DNA from: Pogonophryne albipinna
Taxonomy: Eukaryota; Chordata; Actinopteri; Perciformes; Artedidraconidae
DNA length: 64,000 nt
Direction: 5' to 3'
Assembly (NCBI GenBank): GCA_028583405.1
Contig: CM053249.1
Coordinates: 39,529,759 to 39,593,758 of the forward strand
Below, one piece after another: positions 9,866 to 19,443 of the stretch. Each line of letters opens with the position of its first letter. The stretch's first letter is position 1. The notes beneath the pieces are model-generated. The model made no database searches. It was not told the origin of the DNA and saw only the letters and a list, made by a program, of their open reading frames with translations. Position numbers and translations under genes: made by a program.

Positions 9866-11999
9866 CTATTGCTCGAAGTGGAGTCGAAAGAGATGAGTTT
9901 TCAGTCTGCGCCGGAAGGTGTGTAAGGTATCTGCTGTCCTGATGTCAATGGGGAGCTCATTCCACCATTGTGGGGCCAGGATAGCAAACCCACGTGTTTT
10001 TGCTGATGGGAACTTGGGTCCCCTTGGCAGCGAGGGTGCAGCGAGCCGTTTGGTTGATGCAGAGCGGAGTGCACGTGCTGGGGTATACGGTATAACCATG
10101 TCCTGGATGTAGGAAGGGCCAGATCCATTCGCAGCATGGTATGCAAGTACCATTGTCTTGAAGTGGATTCTAGCAGTTACCGGAAGCCAGTGGAGGGAGC
10201 GGAGGAGCGGCGTGGTGTGGGAGAATTTAGGAAGGTTGAAGACCAGACGAGCCGCTGCATTCTGGATGAGCTGCAGAGGTCGGATGGCACATGCAGGTAG
10301 ACCAGCCAGGAGGGAGTTGCAGTAGTCTAGGCGTGAGATGACGAGAGCCTGGACCAGAACCTGCGTCGCTTTCTGGGTCAGCTGGGGACGTATCCTCCTG
10401 ATGTTGTAAAGCGTGTATCTGCATCAGCGGGTTGTAGCAGCGATGTTTGCAGTGAAGGACAGGTTGTTATCTAGGATCACACCCAGATTCCTTGCAGTCT
10501 GAGTCGGGGAAACAACAGAGGTGCCGATGTTGATTGTTAGGTCAAGAGTGGGACAATCTTTTCCCGGAAGGAAAAGCAGTTCAGTCTTGTCAAGGTTGAG
10601 CTTGAGGTGATGAGGAGACATCCACTGAGAGATGTCAGCTAGACAAGCAGAGATGCGTGCGACGACCTGGGTCTCTGAGCGGGGAAAGGACAGAATTAAT
10701 TGGGTGTCGTCAGCGTAGCAGTGGTATGAAAAACCATGCGGGCTAATGACAGATCCAAGCGAGTTTGTGTACAAGGAGAAGAGGAGGGGACCAAGAACAG
10801 AGTCCTGAGGGACTCCTGTAGTTAATTGACAAGGGTCGGACTCGGACCCTCTCCAAGTTACCCTGTAGGTACGGTCTTTGAGGTATGAGGTGAGGAGGGA
10901 AAGTGCAGAGCCTGAAACTCCAAGTTCTTGGAGAGTGCGAAGGAGGATCTGATGGTTCACCGTGTCGAATGCAGCAGACAGGTCCAACAGGATGATGACA
11001 GAGGAGAGGGAGGCTGCTTTAGCAATGTGCAGTTCCTCAGTGACAGCAAGGAGGGCAGTTTCTGTGGAGTGACCTGCCTTGAAACCAGACTGGTGCGGAT
11101 CCAGAAGGTTGTTCTGATGGAGATAACAGGAGAGTTGTTTAAAGACAGCGCGTTCAAGTGTTTTAGACAGGAACGGGAGGAGAGAGACAGGCCTGTAGTT
11201 TATAACATCAGACGGGTTGAGAGTGGGTTTCTTTAGGAGAGGGTTTACTCTTGCCTCCTTGAGACTGTTTGGAAAGTGACCAGAAGTTAGAGAAGTGTTG
11301 ATGAAATGGGTGAGAAACGGTGCAGTTCCTTGAGAATATGAGATCAAGGACATTGCCAGCTTTATGAGTTGGTGGGGATGGAGACAGTGAGAAAGCAAAG
11401 GCGGTTAACAGAGATGTTAGTTCGTCTATCTTCCCTGTCTGGAGGTTGAAGTCTCCGAGAAGTACAGCGGGAGGACCAGTTTCAGGGATGTGTGAGAGGA
11501 GATTATCTAATTCCTCCAAGAAGTCTCCCAAGGCGCCTGGTGGACGGTAGAGAACAACAATGGTTAATTGTATAGGATGGGTTACTGTGACGGCATGGAA
11601 TTCAAAGGTGGAAGGAGTGAAGTTAGGTAGCTTGAAGAGGGAAAAGCTCCATTTGGGAGAGAGCAGGAGACCAGTGCCACCTCCTCTGCCAGTGGGTCTG
11701 GGTGTATGGGACAAGGAATATGCTGTGGAGAGAGCTGCTGGGGTGGATGTGTTGGATGGAGTAATCCACGTCTCAGTGAGAGCAAGGAAATCCAGAGACT
11801 GCAGGGAAGCGTAGCCAGAGATGAAGTCAGCCTTAGGAACAGCTGACTGGCAGTTCCACAGGCCGCCTGAAACTAGATGTTGGATGTCAGTGGAGCATGT
11901 GGGATAGATGAGAGCAGGCCGGTTATATCGATTACGAGATACACGGGGCCAGTGATAATTGCGAGAGGACACATGAACAGGAATGGAGAAAATACACAT
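9866..11999 (-). mobile_element. L2-clade LINE, internally deleted and frameshifted
   Basis: The minus-strand order is endonuclease part (11999-11400), reverse transcriptase (11398-10424) and C-terminal part (10424-9866). The middle linker between endonuclease and RT is missing, and several frame breaks separate the pieces. No intact 3' tail is visible beyond 9866, so the 3' UTR is lost or diverged. Confidence 0.75.
9866..11999 (-). pseudogene. L2 ORF2-like endonuclease/reverse transcriptase, broken
   Basis: Encodes the APE endonuclease and RT for target-primed retrotransposition. The endonuclease portion shows FLALTETWI, GRGGGTGLLLSP, VVLYRPPGALG and VLLGDFNLQ. The terminal SDH-type block is gone. 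In the RT, NYRPVSLLPFLSKTLER, SGFKAGHSTETAL and LLDLSAAFDTVNH mark the fingers, and YADDTQLILSF is the active site. The block before it reads GVPQDSVLGP, where Gly is expected at the sixth position, suggesting a damaging change. Around 11210-11400 the same bases are read in two frames, ending the endonuclease frame and starting the RT frame. This is consistent with an internal deletion. The C-terminal frame (10153-9866) ends in RRLKTHLFRLHFEQ, typical of L2. Confidence 0.8.
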
Positions 12000-12815
12000 G
12001 ATTATAGCATGAGGGGCTAAACAACCAAATTTAATAAAACACCAGCGATACTTAGCTCAATCAAAGTAGGATTTGCCTCCTCTTTGCCACCCTCGTGACT
12101 CCAGCAGGAATCTATTGTCTTTGTCAGTCTTTGACTCCAGCAATTCTTTGTCAGTCTTCGTCAGTCTGACGCTGACGCTCCAGGAAAGTGCTACCTAAAA
12201 TGGACACCTGATTGCTGAGTTCTCACAGATGTGGGGCCACGCCCCTTTAATTAGTTAACTCTGCAGCTGGTGGCCCTCAAAAGGAAATCTAGACTGGCTC
12301 CCTCCTGAGTTGCTATTGTATCTTTTCAGTGGCCCAATGGTTTTACAATTACATTAAACCCTAAGTTATGAAGTTATGAGTTTAACCCTTAATACAGTTA
12401 CACCTACTCAATAAAGCTCTTAGTATTCTACAAATGTTTAAATCAAAGTTAACCCTAGCAGTCAGTTAGTTCAGTTTTAAGGTTTCAGTCAAATGACTTG
12501 CCTGACAGATACTGTAGCGGTTTTGAGATTTAAAATCACAATTTCAGTCAGATCAACTACAGAGCATTGATACAGAGTACACACACTGAAACAGAGAAGT
12601 CTAAAAACAGAATGTTACTCACACAATTCTAGAAGTCACCAGTTGTTATCCTGTCAAAATCGAGTTGCACACTGTGTTGTATTGACCAGCTCACCTATGT
12701 TAGACCCTTTGATAGGCAATACTGTAATGAAAATGAGAGAGCATATATTGTTCCACATTGCTGTGTATTTAGACATGTATTGCCAATGTAGCATTCTGCT
12801 TTAGTTGTAGATTAT
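12000..12815. other. Unassigned spacer
   Basis: There is no long reading frame, TIR or known tail. Direct CCAGCAATTCTTTGTCAGTC-type short repeats occur at about 12110-12170. Confidence 0.5.
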
Positions 12816-12841
12816 ATGGCAAAGCAATCACCACCTCAGGA

Positions 12842-13060
12842 TACACAAACTGGAAGCGGGCATTGGATTATTTTCGAGAGCATGAAAAGTCAAACATACA
12901 CAAGGCCTCAACTATTCTTTGGAAGAGCTTTAAAGCCACCCACGTCCATGGAGACATCACAGAGCAGCTACATGCTGCAAATGTCAGTGAGATTCAGGAA
13001 CGTAGGGAGTATCTGAAACGCAGAATACAGTTTAAAAGGAGAGTGATTAGTAAAAGATCC
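12842..13060 (+). pseudogene. hAT transposase scrap (TTF/ZMYM-type finger region)
   Basis: The frame reads NWKRALDYFREHEKSNIHKA and continues to EIQERREYLKR. The pattern Trp-Lys-x-Ala ... His-Glu-Lys-Ser ... His-Lys-Ala is the second half of the TTF-type zinc finger that precedes the catalytic core in one hAT branch. The transposase at 59951-62921 belongs to that branch. Nothing of the catalytic domain follows. After 13112 the sequence is repeat DNA shared, in reverse orientation, with the hAT at 51158-56699, so this may be a remnant of an autonomous relative of that element. Confidence 0.5.
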
Positions 13061-13111
13061 ATAAAGAAAAAGAAAATCTGTTTACAGTTCTGTTTCATAT
13101 GGGTGTTGAGA

Positions 13112-13235
13112 GATGTATCCATATATCTTAATGTTGCTCTCAAAGTGCACCAGATTGATGCATTTAACTTCAATATTTAAAAAAAAATCTTCCTGGGGGA
13201 CCCCCCTAGAGGAGGAGAGGTCCCCCCAAAATAGC
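13112..13235 (-). repeat. Subterminal block of the hAT-A family
   Basis: The reverse complement matches about 51260-51400: AAGATTTTTTTTTAAATATT, then the block GCATCAATCTGGTGCACTTT and a GGGGGTCC-rich stretch. The same block also appears in the hATs at 19444-22890 and 51857-56202. Confidence 0.55.
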
Positions 13236-15299
13236 ACTTTACCTCTGCTTATGTAACTCCGGTGTAGTGTCCCCTCGGCAACAGATCACTCAGAGCTGGT
13301 GATTACTTTACTGCATTTCAATGGACAGCATATAAAAAGGACACTTAAGAGATCCTCACATGCTATCTCTTTTACAAAATATCAGTGATCGTATAGTGGT
13401 AGTATATTTTTCATAAGCAATGTGAAACATTAAACTTAAAGAAACTGGTGTACAAGACTCACATACCTGATAATAGTTGGTCAGTTTATTTGTATTCCAT
13501 AAGGGAAATATTGATAATAAATAATAATACATTACATTTATAAAGCACTTTTCCTGGTGCTCAAAGCATACTTATGTAACAGTAAAAACTAAAAGTAGAA
13601 AAAAGGTATCTGTCATGTTAGAGCATACTGGATGATATTTTGTATACATTGTGTCTGTTGGTGCAAACACTAACTCCGATCTGCCCCTACACCAGGCTGC
13701 TGCATACAGCATTGTTCATAACCAATAGAAATCCTGCCAGCCTTCAACGATAAAGTATTCATCTGAACATCTAAATAGGTTGAAATGTGTGAAAGAAATA
13801 TAACGTAACATAAATATGCTTCTATCCTCCCCCGCTCCCATTAGCCTGTTGGCAGGCAGACCTGGATCTGGTTACAGCCGATTAACACGGGCAGTGAAGA
13901 GCTGCATGTTGTGATCGGGCCATGAATTGTTAAACAGCTCTGGTGCTTTCAAACTCGTAGAGAGCTGACAAATGCAACTGCTGCATCTGCCAGACATGCA
14001 CTAATTTGAACGTCTACAATCAGAGGAGCTCATATTATCGCCGTATCGATCTGCGTGAGGAAAGAGACGAGCACTCAGCCCTTAGCGAGGCTGCTCTAAT
14101 GGGGGAGAATCATGGACGCAGTAAAAAACTGAGGAGACCCGTCTAACAACAAAAGGACTTGTCCTGTAGTTAAAGATGCATTGGGATGCGTGTCCACCAA
14201 TATAAAACCTTTTAACACATGTTATAATTGGTCATTCTGTTATTGTATTTGTTGTATTGCATTCTCTGCCTAAAAGAATACTACATAAATAAAGTTTGCT
14301 CATTGATTATAAATAGTTTTTCACTGTGGTGGAATTTTGTATTCCATTAAGGGAAATGAATAAGTGATTGATAAACAAGTTTGTCTTTTATTATATGTAA
14401 TAAAGAAAGTCAAAATTCTATTGAAATCGATCTCAAATTGCTGGAACAGAGCAACAAGCCCCCCATATAGAAAACAGAAAGCAGCCAACTAATCCAACCC
14501 ATACATTCAGACAATGTCTAAACATTAAAACCATAAAACCCTCCGGTCCATTTGCAAATCCACCTTTACCTTTCCCTTTAGAGAGGGCCTGGGAATAAAC
14601 ATGGTCCAGTGTGTTTCAACAGTCATCAGGGCAGCTGATTTGCTAAGAAACTCTCGACAAGACTTTCTTCATGTTACACCTAGAACAGTGAGGTGTGTTG
14701 ATTTTGTATCATTGCTTTCACACCGGACGCAAAGCAAATGTGTAACAAAAGTTCATATGGTGGAAATTATTCTTAATTTAAAAATATACAGGTTGAATTG
14801 CCTATAAGAAAATGTTGCTTCATAAATGTGAAGGATTTAAGAAACAACTGACATGTAAGAAACAGAAGACTTAAGTGTGAGCTTTAACTTGTTAAATGTT
14901 GATCGCTGTGGCCTGGTTGTTTCCCAGGTCAGTAGTTTTGGATAATATGTAAATGCTGTGGGTTTCCTGCTGCTTCAAAAAACTGTGCACACTTTCCTTT
15001 TGTTCTTTTGGTTATGTAAAGCTATGAAGGTAACTGTTTCCTGCAGGACATTTTTTTTCCATACCTTTTATGTTCAAGAAACCTTTGCTTAATACCTTTG
15101 TTTGATTAAGGGATTTGATCAGTGGCAAACCTCTCAGAGCTGGAATGTTCATGAAAGATTCAGCAGCTGCAGGTAAGGCTCACATCAAACAGAAGTAAAG
15201 AGCAGTTTGGTGTTTAGTCTGACAACAAAACATCATTACACATTACGGTGCAGCATTTCGATGAACTGAAATAATCTGTACTTGAACTGTACTGTACTA
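13236..15299. other. Mostly unique spacer with one LINE tail
   Basis: At about 13505-13600 the minus strand reads GAAAAGTGCTTTATAAATG followed by ATT repeats, a fish LINE 3' tail. The rest, including a GC-moderate block at 13820-14160, has no recognisable coding sequence and could be ordinary non-coding host DNA. Confidence 0.4.
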
Positions 15300-15319
15300 G
15301 TACCTAATCAGCCAGCTTG

Positions 15320-16430
15320 ACATTAGGCTTGTCATTGTATTTTCATGTTTTTTTAAAGAAAGATGAACTTGTCCACATTGCTTGCCGAAAGGGCAGATCT
15401 GCTGGCACCAGTGTTGGGACTAACGCGTTACTGTAACGCAACTACCTTTTGCGGTAACTAATAACGTTACTAGTTACCTATTCCCATTCAGTAATGCCGT
15501 TATAGTTACTGTGATTTAAATGGGTGCGTTACTGCGTATCAGTGAGAGCAGTAGCGCATTTACAATTTGGAGATATAACCACTATTTTCAATTTGTGGGG
15601 ATAAAGGACGCAAAAAATCTTACGGTCAAATGTAAACTGTGTGCAGGACAGAAAGCATTGTCCACATCGAATAACAGCAATGCCAATCTCCTGAAGCACC
15701 TAACTAATGGCCAAAGACCCCACCGTCTCAACCACCGGCAGTGACTGTCAAAATGTCTAAACATATCTTTTGTGTTTTATTGTTCCACTACATTTCATAA
15801 TGATAATTGCTACAATGATGGGAGTTGTCTTTTCTCTTACTGTGCCACAGAACAACACAAACACTTGTATTTTTATTGTTATTATTTTTAAAGTAAAGTA
15901 ACTTGTTACTAGTTACTTTTATAATTTAGTAACTAATAAAGTAACTAGTTACTTTTTTGAGAGCAGTAACTATAACTATTACTAGTTACTTTTTAAAAGT
16001 AACTTGCCCAACACTGGCAGGCACTAACAATGTCTCCTGCTGTGGAGAACAGCCTCTCGCTAGGGACAGAGGTAGCAGATACAGGTAGCGCTTTGCTAAC
16101 ATGGCAACATAAGGATATTTGGCGTTTGTAATAGCTTTGGCTCGGTCTGAACTTTTTGCGAGTGGTGGAGTCTTAAATGCTAGTGGGAGTTGGGTTTGCA
16201 CTTCAGTCATTTTTCTTTTGGTACCGGTGATATTCACTTGCGGGTGATGCCTTTTCAAATGAGTGTGCAAGTTTGATGTATTGCCAGCCGCGTAACCAAT
16301 TTTAGTTGAACAATGCCGACAAACAGCTTTGGTTCGGTCCACCTGTCTTTGTCCGTCATCCTTGTACGTAACTGCGAAACCAAAATGTTGCCAAACCGGA
16401 GACTTAAATTATGCTGGAGGATTTTCGAGC
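15320..16430 (-). pseudogene. hAT transposase (ZBED-like) with internal deletion
   Basis: A minus-strand frame gives the BED finger: VWQHFGFAVTYKDD, then CRHC and HTHLKRHH, a C2H2-type DNA-binding domain. About 50 codons later, in a shifted frame, the same strand reads ATSVPSERLFSTAGDIVSA. This is the conserved start of the hAT C-terminal dimerisation motif. It continues beyond the inserted MITE into CGQVHLS-like codons near 15380. The whole RNase H-fold catalytic core is missing, so the two ends have been fused by deletion. This is the usual origin of non-autonomous hAT copies. BED-hAT identity is clear. The subfamily is not determined. Confidence 0.65.
15409..16016. mobile_element. hAT MITE with near-perfect 8-bp duplication
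   Basis: The ends are CAGTGTTGGGACTAACGCG and, reversed, CAGTGTTGGGCAAGTTACT, a well-known fish hAT terminus type rich in GTTACT repeats. Flanks are GCTGGCAC (15401-15408) and GCAGGCAC (16017-16024), matching at 7 of 8. A 74-codon frame (15520-15744) contains CKLC and LLKHL, a decayed BED finger, so it derives from a BED-type hAT. It lacks a catalytic domain. Confidence 0.8.
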
Positions 16431-16737
16431 TCAACTTCATCTGCGTTCGCCAGTTCCTCAAATTACTGACTAAATTTGAATGCATCCCTGTGACCAGCTC
16501 TCATAGTATGCCTCTCGTCCAATGAAATAACTTGGTTGCTCTGTGACACGTTGAACCCAATGTGAGCAAATTACACTAAATGCTGCGACGCATCACCTGA
16601 GATTACTTTCATAAAGTTGTTCACGTTCTCAATTTTTTACGTTTAATGTTATATTCGTTCGGTACACACGTGTGTACCGAACCAAAGGGCCCATACCGAA
16701 TAATTTCGGTATGAATACATATACAGTTACACCCCTA

Positions 16738-16775
16738 GTTAACACGTTATCAACGCGTTAACTTGACAGCCCTAG
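16738..16775. repeat. hAT terminal fragment
   Basis: GTTAACACGTTATCAACGCG followed by TTAACTTGACAGCCCTA is the inverted form of a TAGGGCTGTCAAGTTAACG-type fish hAT end. No partner end was found. Confidence 0.35.
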
Positions 16776-17466
16776 AACTTATACATTATTCATTTAAATA
16801 CTTTATAGAACATTTGGCCTTGACAAACCTTCAGTTACTGTTACAATCAAACTTCGCTATTGAAGATGAAATATTTATATGTATTCATGTTAGCAAACTA
16901 TGAATAAGCTTAAAATGGGAAATAATCTGTGTAAAACTGGAAGCTGGATTCAGGCCTTGCTGACATGGGTTTTGGAGGACAAAGGGACAGGATGAGGCTG
17001 AGAGCAGGCCTTGGTTGGGAGGCATCTTAGATCAAGAGATAAGGGCTGAGGGGTTTATGACATTTGGACGGCCAATCAGGGAGGTCCATCAAAGAGGATC
17101 AAATAGCGCCTCCCATCCCAGTGTAAGACCAGTATAAAACACAGACACACGCTATGTTCGCTCTCTTTCCTCCGGCTGGCTGGCTTCTATGATCATCAGG
17201 TAAAAGGGGGATCCCAAAGATAACTGTATTGAATTTGTACTGTATTGATTGTATTGCATTGTCATATTACCATTAAAGTGGATTATTGTTTAACGATTAC
17301 TTGGTAGCTCTGGATTCCTTCCTGTGGTTTTAACCAGCTTGAATAAGGACGCGCGGAGATTTGGAAAGCGGGCAAGATATCCCCTTAAATCTCTAACACT
17401 ATCAACAAATAACAATTCTAAAATCACATAGGATATCGACCAGTTAGTTGACGAAGAGCCAGACTG
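16776..17466. other. Unassigned; possible solo LTR
   Basis: A TATA-like AGTATAAAACACAG at about 17131 and an ATTAAA at about 17271 are spaced as in an LTR. I could not find TG...CA ends with a target duplication, so this remains a guess. Confidence 0.25.
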
Positions 17467-17642
17467 TGTAAGGCAAGGCAAGGCAAGTGTATTTATATAG
17501 CACCTTTCAGCACCAGGCAATTCAAGGTGCTTTACAAAAATGAAAGACATTCAGACAAAGGCATTTAAAAACAGTAAAAGATAATAAAAGAAACATTAAA
17601 AGATAAAAGTTACAGTGCGGTCTAAGGTGAATAGTTCAATTA
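17467..17642 (-). mobile_element. L2 LINE 3' end, part 1
   Basis: On the minus strand this ends in a TATAAATACACTTGCCTTGC tail and matches the 3' end of the L2 at 41196-44045 (GTGCTTTACAAAAATGAAAG on the plus strand). The ORF2 terminal codons continue at 18512-18662 after an inserted block. Confidence 0.7.
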
Positions 17643-18511
17643 TTTAGGTTCTTGATTTTTAATTTACTCAAAGAACCTCCCTTTGGAAATCCCACCATGT
17701 TTTGCTCGCATGACATCCACAATCGGACCCTCAGGAGGGTGTACTAGCCCCCTACTCTGCTTTGCGTTCCAAAACAAAGTCTTTAAGTGTTACCTGAACA
17801 CCCCGTGTTACCAAAACACTATTTTTCACCCGTCTGATCGTAAACCCTGGCTACGACGGATATCCCAAATATCCTACTTTCGAGCAGTCCCTCTTATAAA
17901 TGTCATGGAGTTTAATTACGTTTAACTTTAAACAATTTAGACACTGTACATCTCACCGAGCATTGAAAGCCTTCTTTCCTTCACATTCATCTTCAACCTT
18001 AATATTTTCTTAAATCCACGAGGCCAACTGCCTTCATCCTCCCACTATTTTAAACACTTTCTGTGAGTGTCCCGCTTTTCTAAGTCTTTTACTTTAATTG
18101 TATTTTTACCCTTCATTCCGTCTTCATGTTCTTGTAATTTATTCTTTAGGTTCTTGATTTTTTATTTACTCAAAGAACCTCCCTTTGGAAATCCGAACAT
18201 TTCCGTCCAGATTTTTAATTTAGACTGTTTTCACCATGTTTTGCTCGCATGACATCCACAATCGAACCCTCGGGAGGGTGTACTAGCCCCCTACTCTGCT
18301 TTGCATTCCATAACAAAGTCTTTAAGTGTTACCTGAACACCCCATGTTACCAAAACACTATTTTTCACCCGTCGGTGATGTGATACTTGTTCCTCAGTAC
18401 AAATCACCCAAAAACTGATCGTAAACCCTGGCTACGACGGATATCCCAAATATCCTACTTTCGAGCAGTCCCTCTCATAAATGGCATGGAGTTTAATTAC
18501 ATTTAAATTTA
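17643..18511. repeat. Inserted block with an imperfect ~300-bp direct repeat
   Basis: Copy 1 (17643-17931) and copy 2 (18145-18511) share GGTTCTTGATTTTT, CAAAGAACCTCCCTTTGGAA, GGAGGGTGTACTAGCCCCCT and TGGCTACGACGGATATCCCA. Copy 1 lacks two internal segments present in copy 2. The two copies flank ~210 bp of unrelated AT-rich sequence. The family is unknown and no protein is encoded. Confidence 0.6.
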
Positions 18512-18662
18512 AAACATTAAAAGAAAAAATACATGGATAAAAGTTACAGTGCAGTCTAAGATATGAATAGTTCAATTAAAAGCAGCGACAAAAAGAAAAG
18601 TCTTCAGCCTAGATTTAAAAGTAGTCAGAGTTGCAGCGGACCTGCAGGTTTCTGGGAGTTTG
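18512..18662 (-). mobile_element. L2 LINE 3' end, part 2
   Basis: Nearly identical to 41310-41450 in the larger L2, covering the last ORF2 codons on the minus strand. About 50 bp (ATAAAAGTTACAGTGC onward) also occurs at the end of part 1, so the L2 sequence is duplicated on both sides of the inserted block. Confidence 0.65.
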
Positions 18663-19443
18663 CAATTATTATTATCCCTCAATCGAGTTCGAGAATCAAC
18701 TCAAATTCAAACTCGTCAGGTTTATTGTGCTCCCTTCCAACTTGTGTCTACATTTCTCTACAAAGTACAAATGTAAAAAAAAAACTTTTTGCCACTTAGT
18801 CTACAAATGACTTATGACAGCAACTAGTGAACTACTACAAAGTTCAAACATTTATTTCATTTACCAAACTAAAGTAACCAAACAGTCCCTGAGCTGACTG
18901 AGCCTAAATCCCTAAAACGTTGCTGAAAGGTAGAGTGTAGAGTAGACTATACGCATTACACTGTTACACACCTACTATACAGTATAGGCTACACTGTAGT
19001 GACTGTACAGTTTTATTCTGAAAAAAACGGAAGTTCACACTATTAACTTAATACTTTCATTCTGAAAATTCTTCACTTCCCGTTAGCATTAGCATGTGGC
19101 GAAATGCTACGTTTTCAAACCGTGAATCGAAGGTGAAATGACATGTGATGTTGTACACTGAGCACACTGGGATTAGCACTCATGTATTGACGCTGAATAA
19201 CGTTTATCAGTTAATGTTTAATTAACCACAGACACCAGAATATACGTAAGTGCTAGTTTTTTTGCGAGTCCAACCGGACTTGAACCGAAACTTTTTACAA
19301 GTCCAGTACCGGTTCGGCGTACCGGTACGCAGCACTAGTTACACATGATGCTGAATAAATAAGCATGCAAGTCCATAGATTACACATTTCTAAGTGTTTT
19401 CTCAAGCTATCCAAGAAGGTGTGATGAATCAGCGTGTCACGAG
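18663..19443. other. Unassigned AT-rich spacer
   Basis: There is no coding sequence. A ~95-bp palindromic stretch at about 19248-19345 (AGTGCTAG ... TACGCAGCACTAG, with ACCGGTTCGGCGTACCGGT inside) may be the end of another hAT-like element. Confidence 0.35.

Larger units (their letters stand above)
15300..16737 (-). mobile_element. BED-finger hAT relic, interrupted by a MITE
   Basis: The plus-strand right end reads GTTACACCCCTA at 16726-16737. This is the inverted form of the TAGGGGTGTAAC terminus also seen on the hAT at 34457. Minus-strand coding pieces encode an N-terminal BED finger and the C-terminal dimerisation end, with the catalytic middle deleted. A second element (15409-16016) has inserted into the C-terminal part. 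The left terminus could not be located. Confidence 0.6.

Noticed and set aside
16776..17466. Complete LTR element
   Set aside because: Only promoter-like and polyadenylation-like signals are present; no ends or target duplication.
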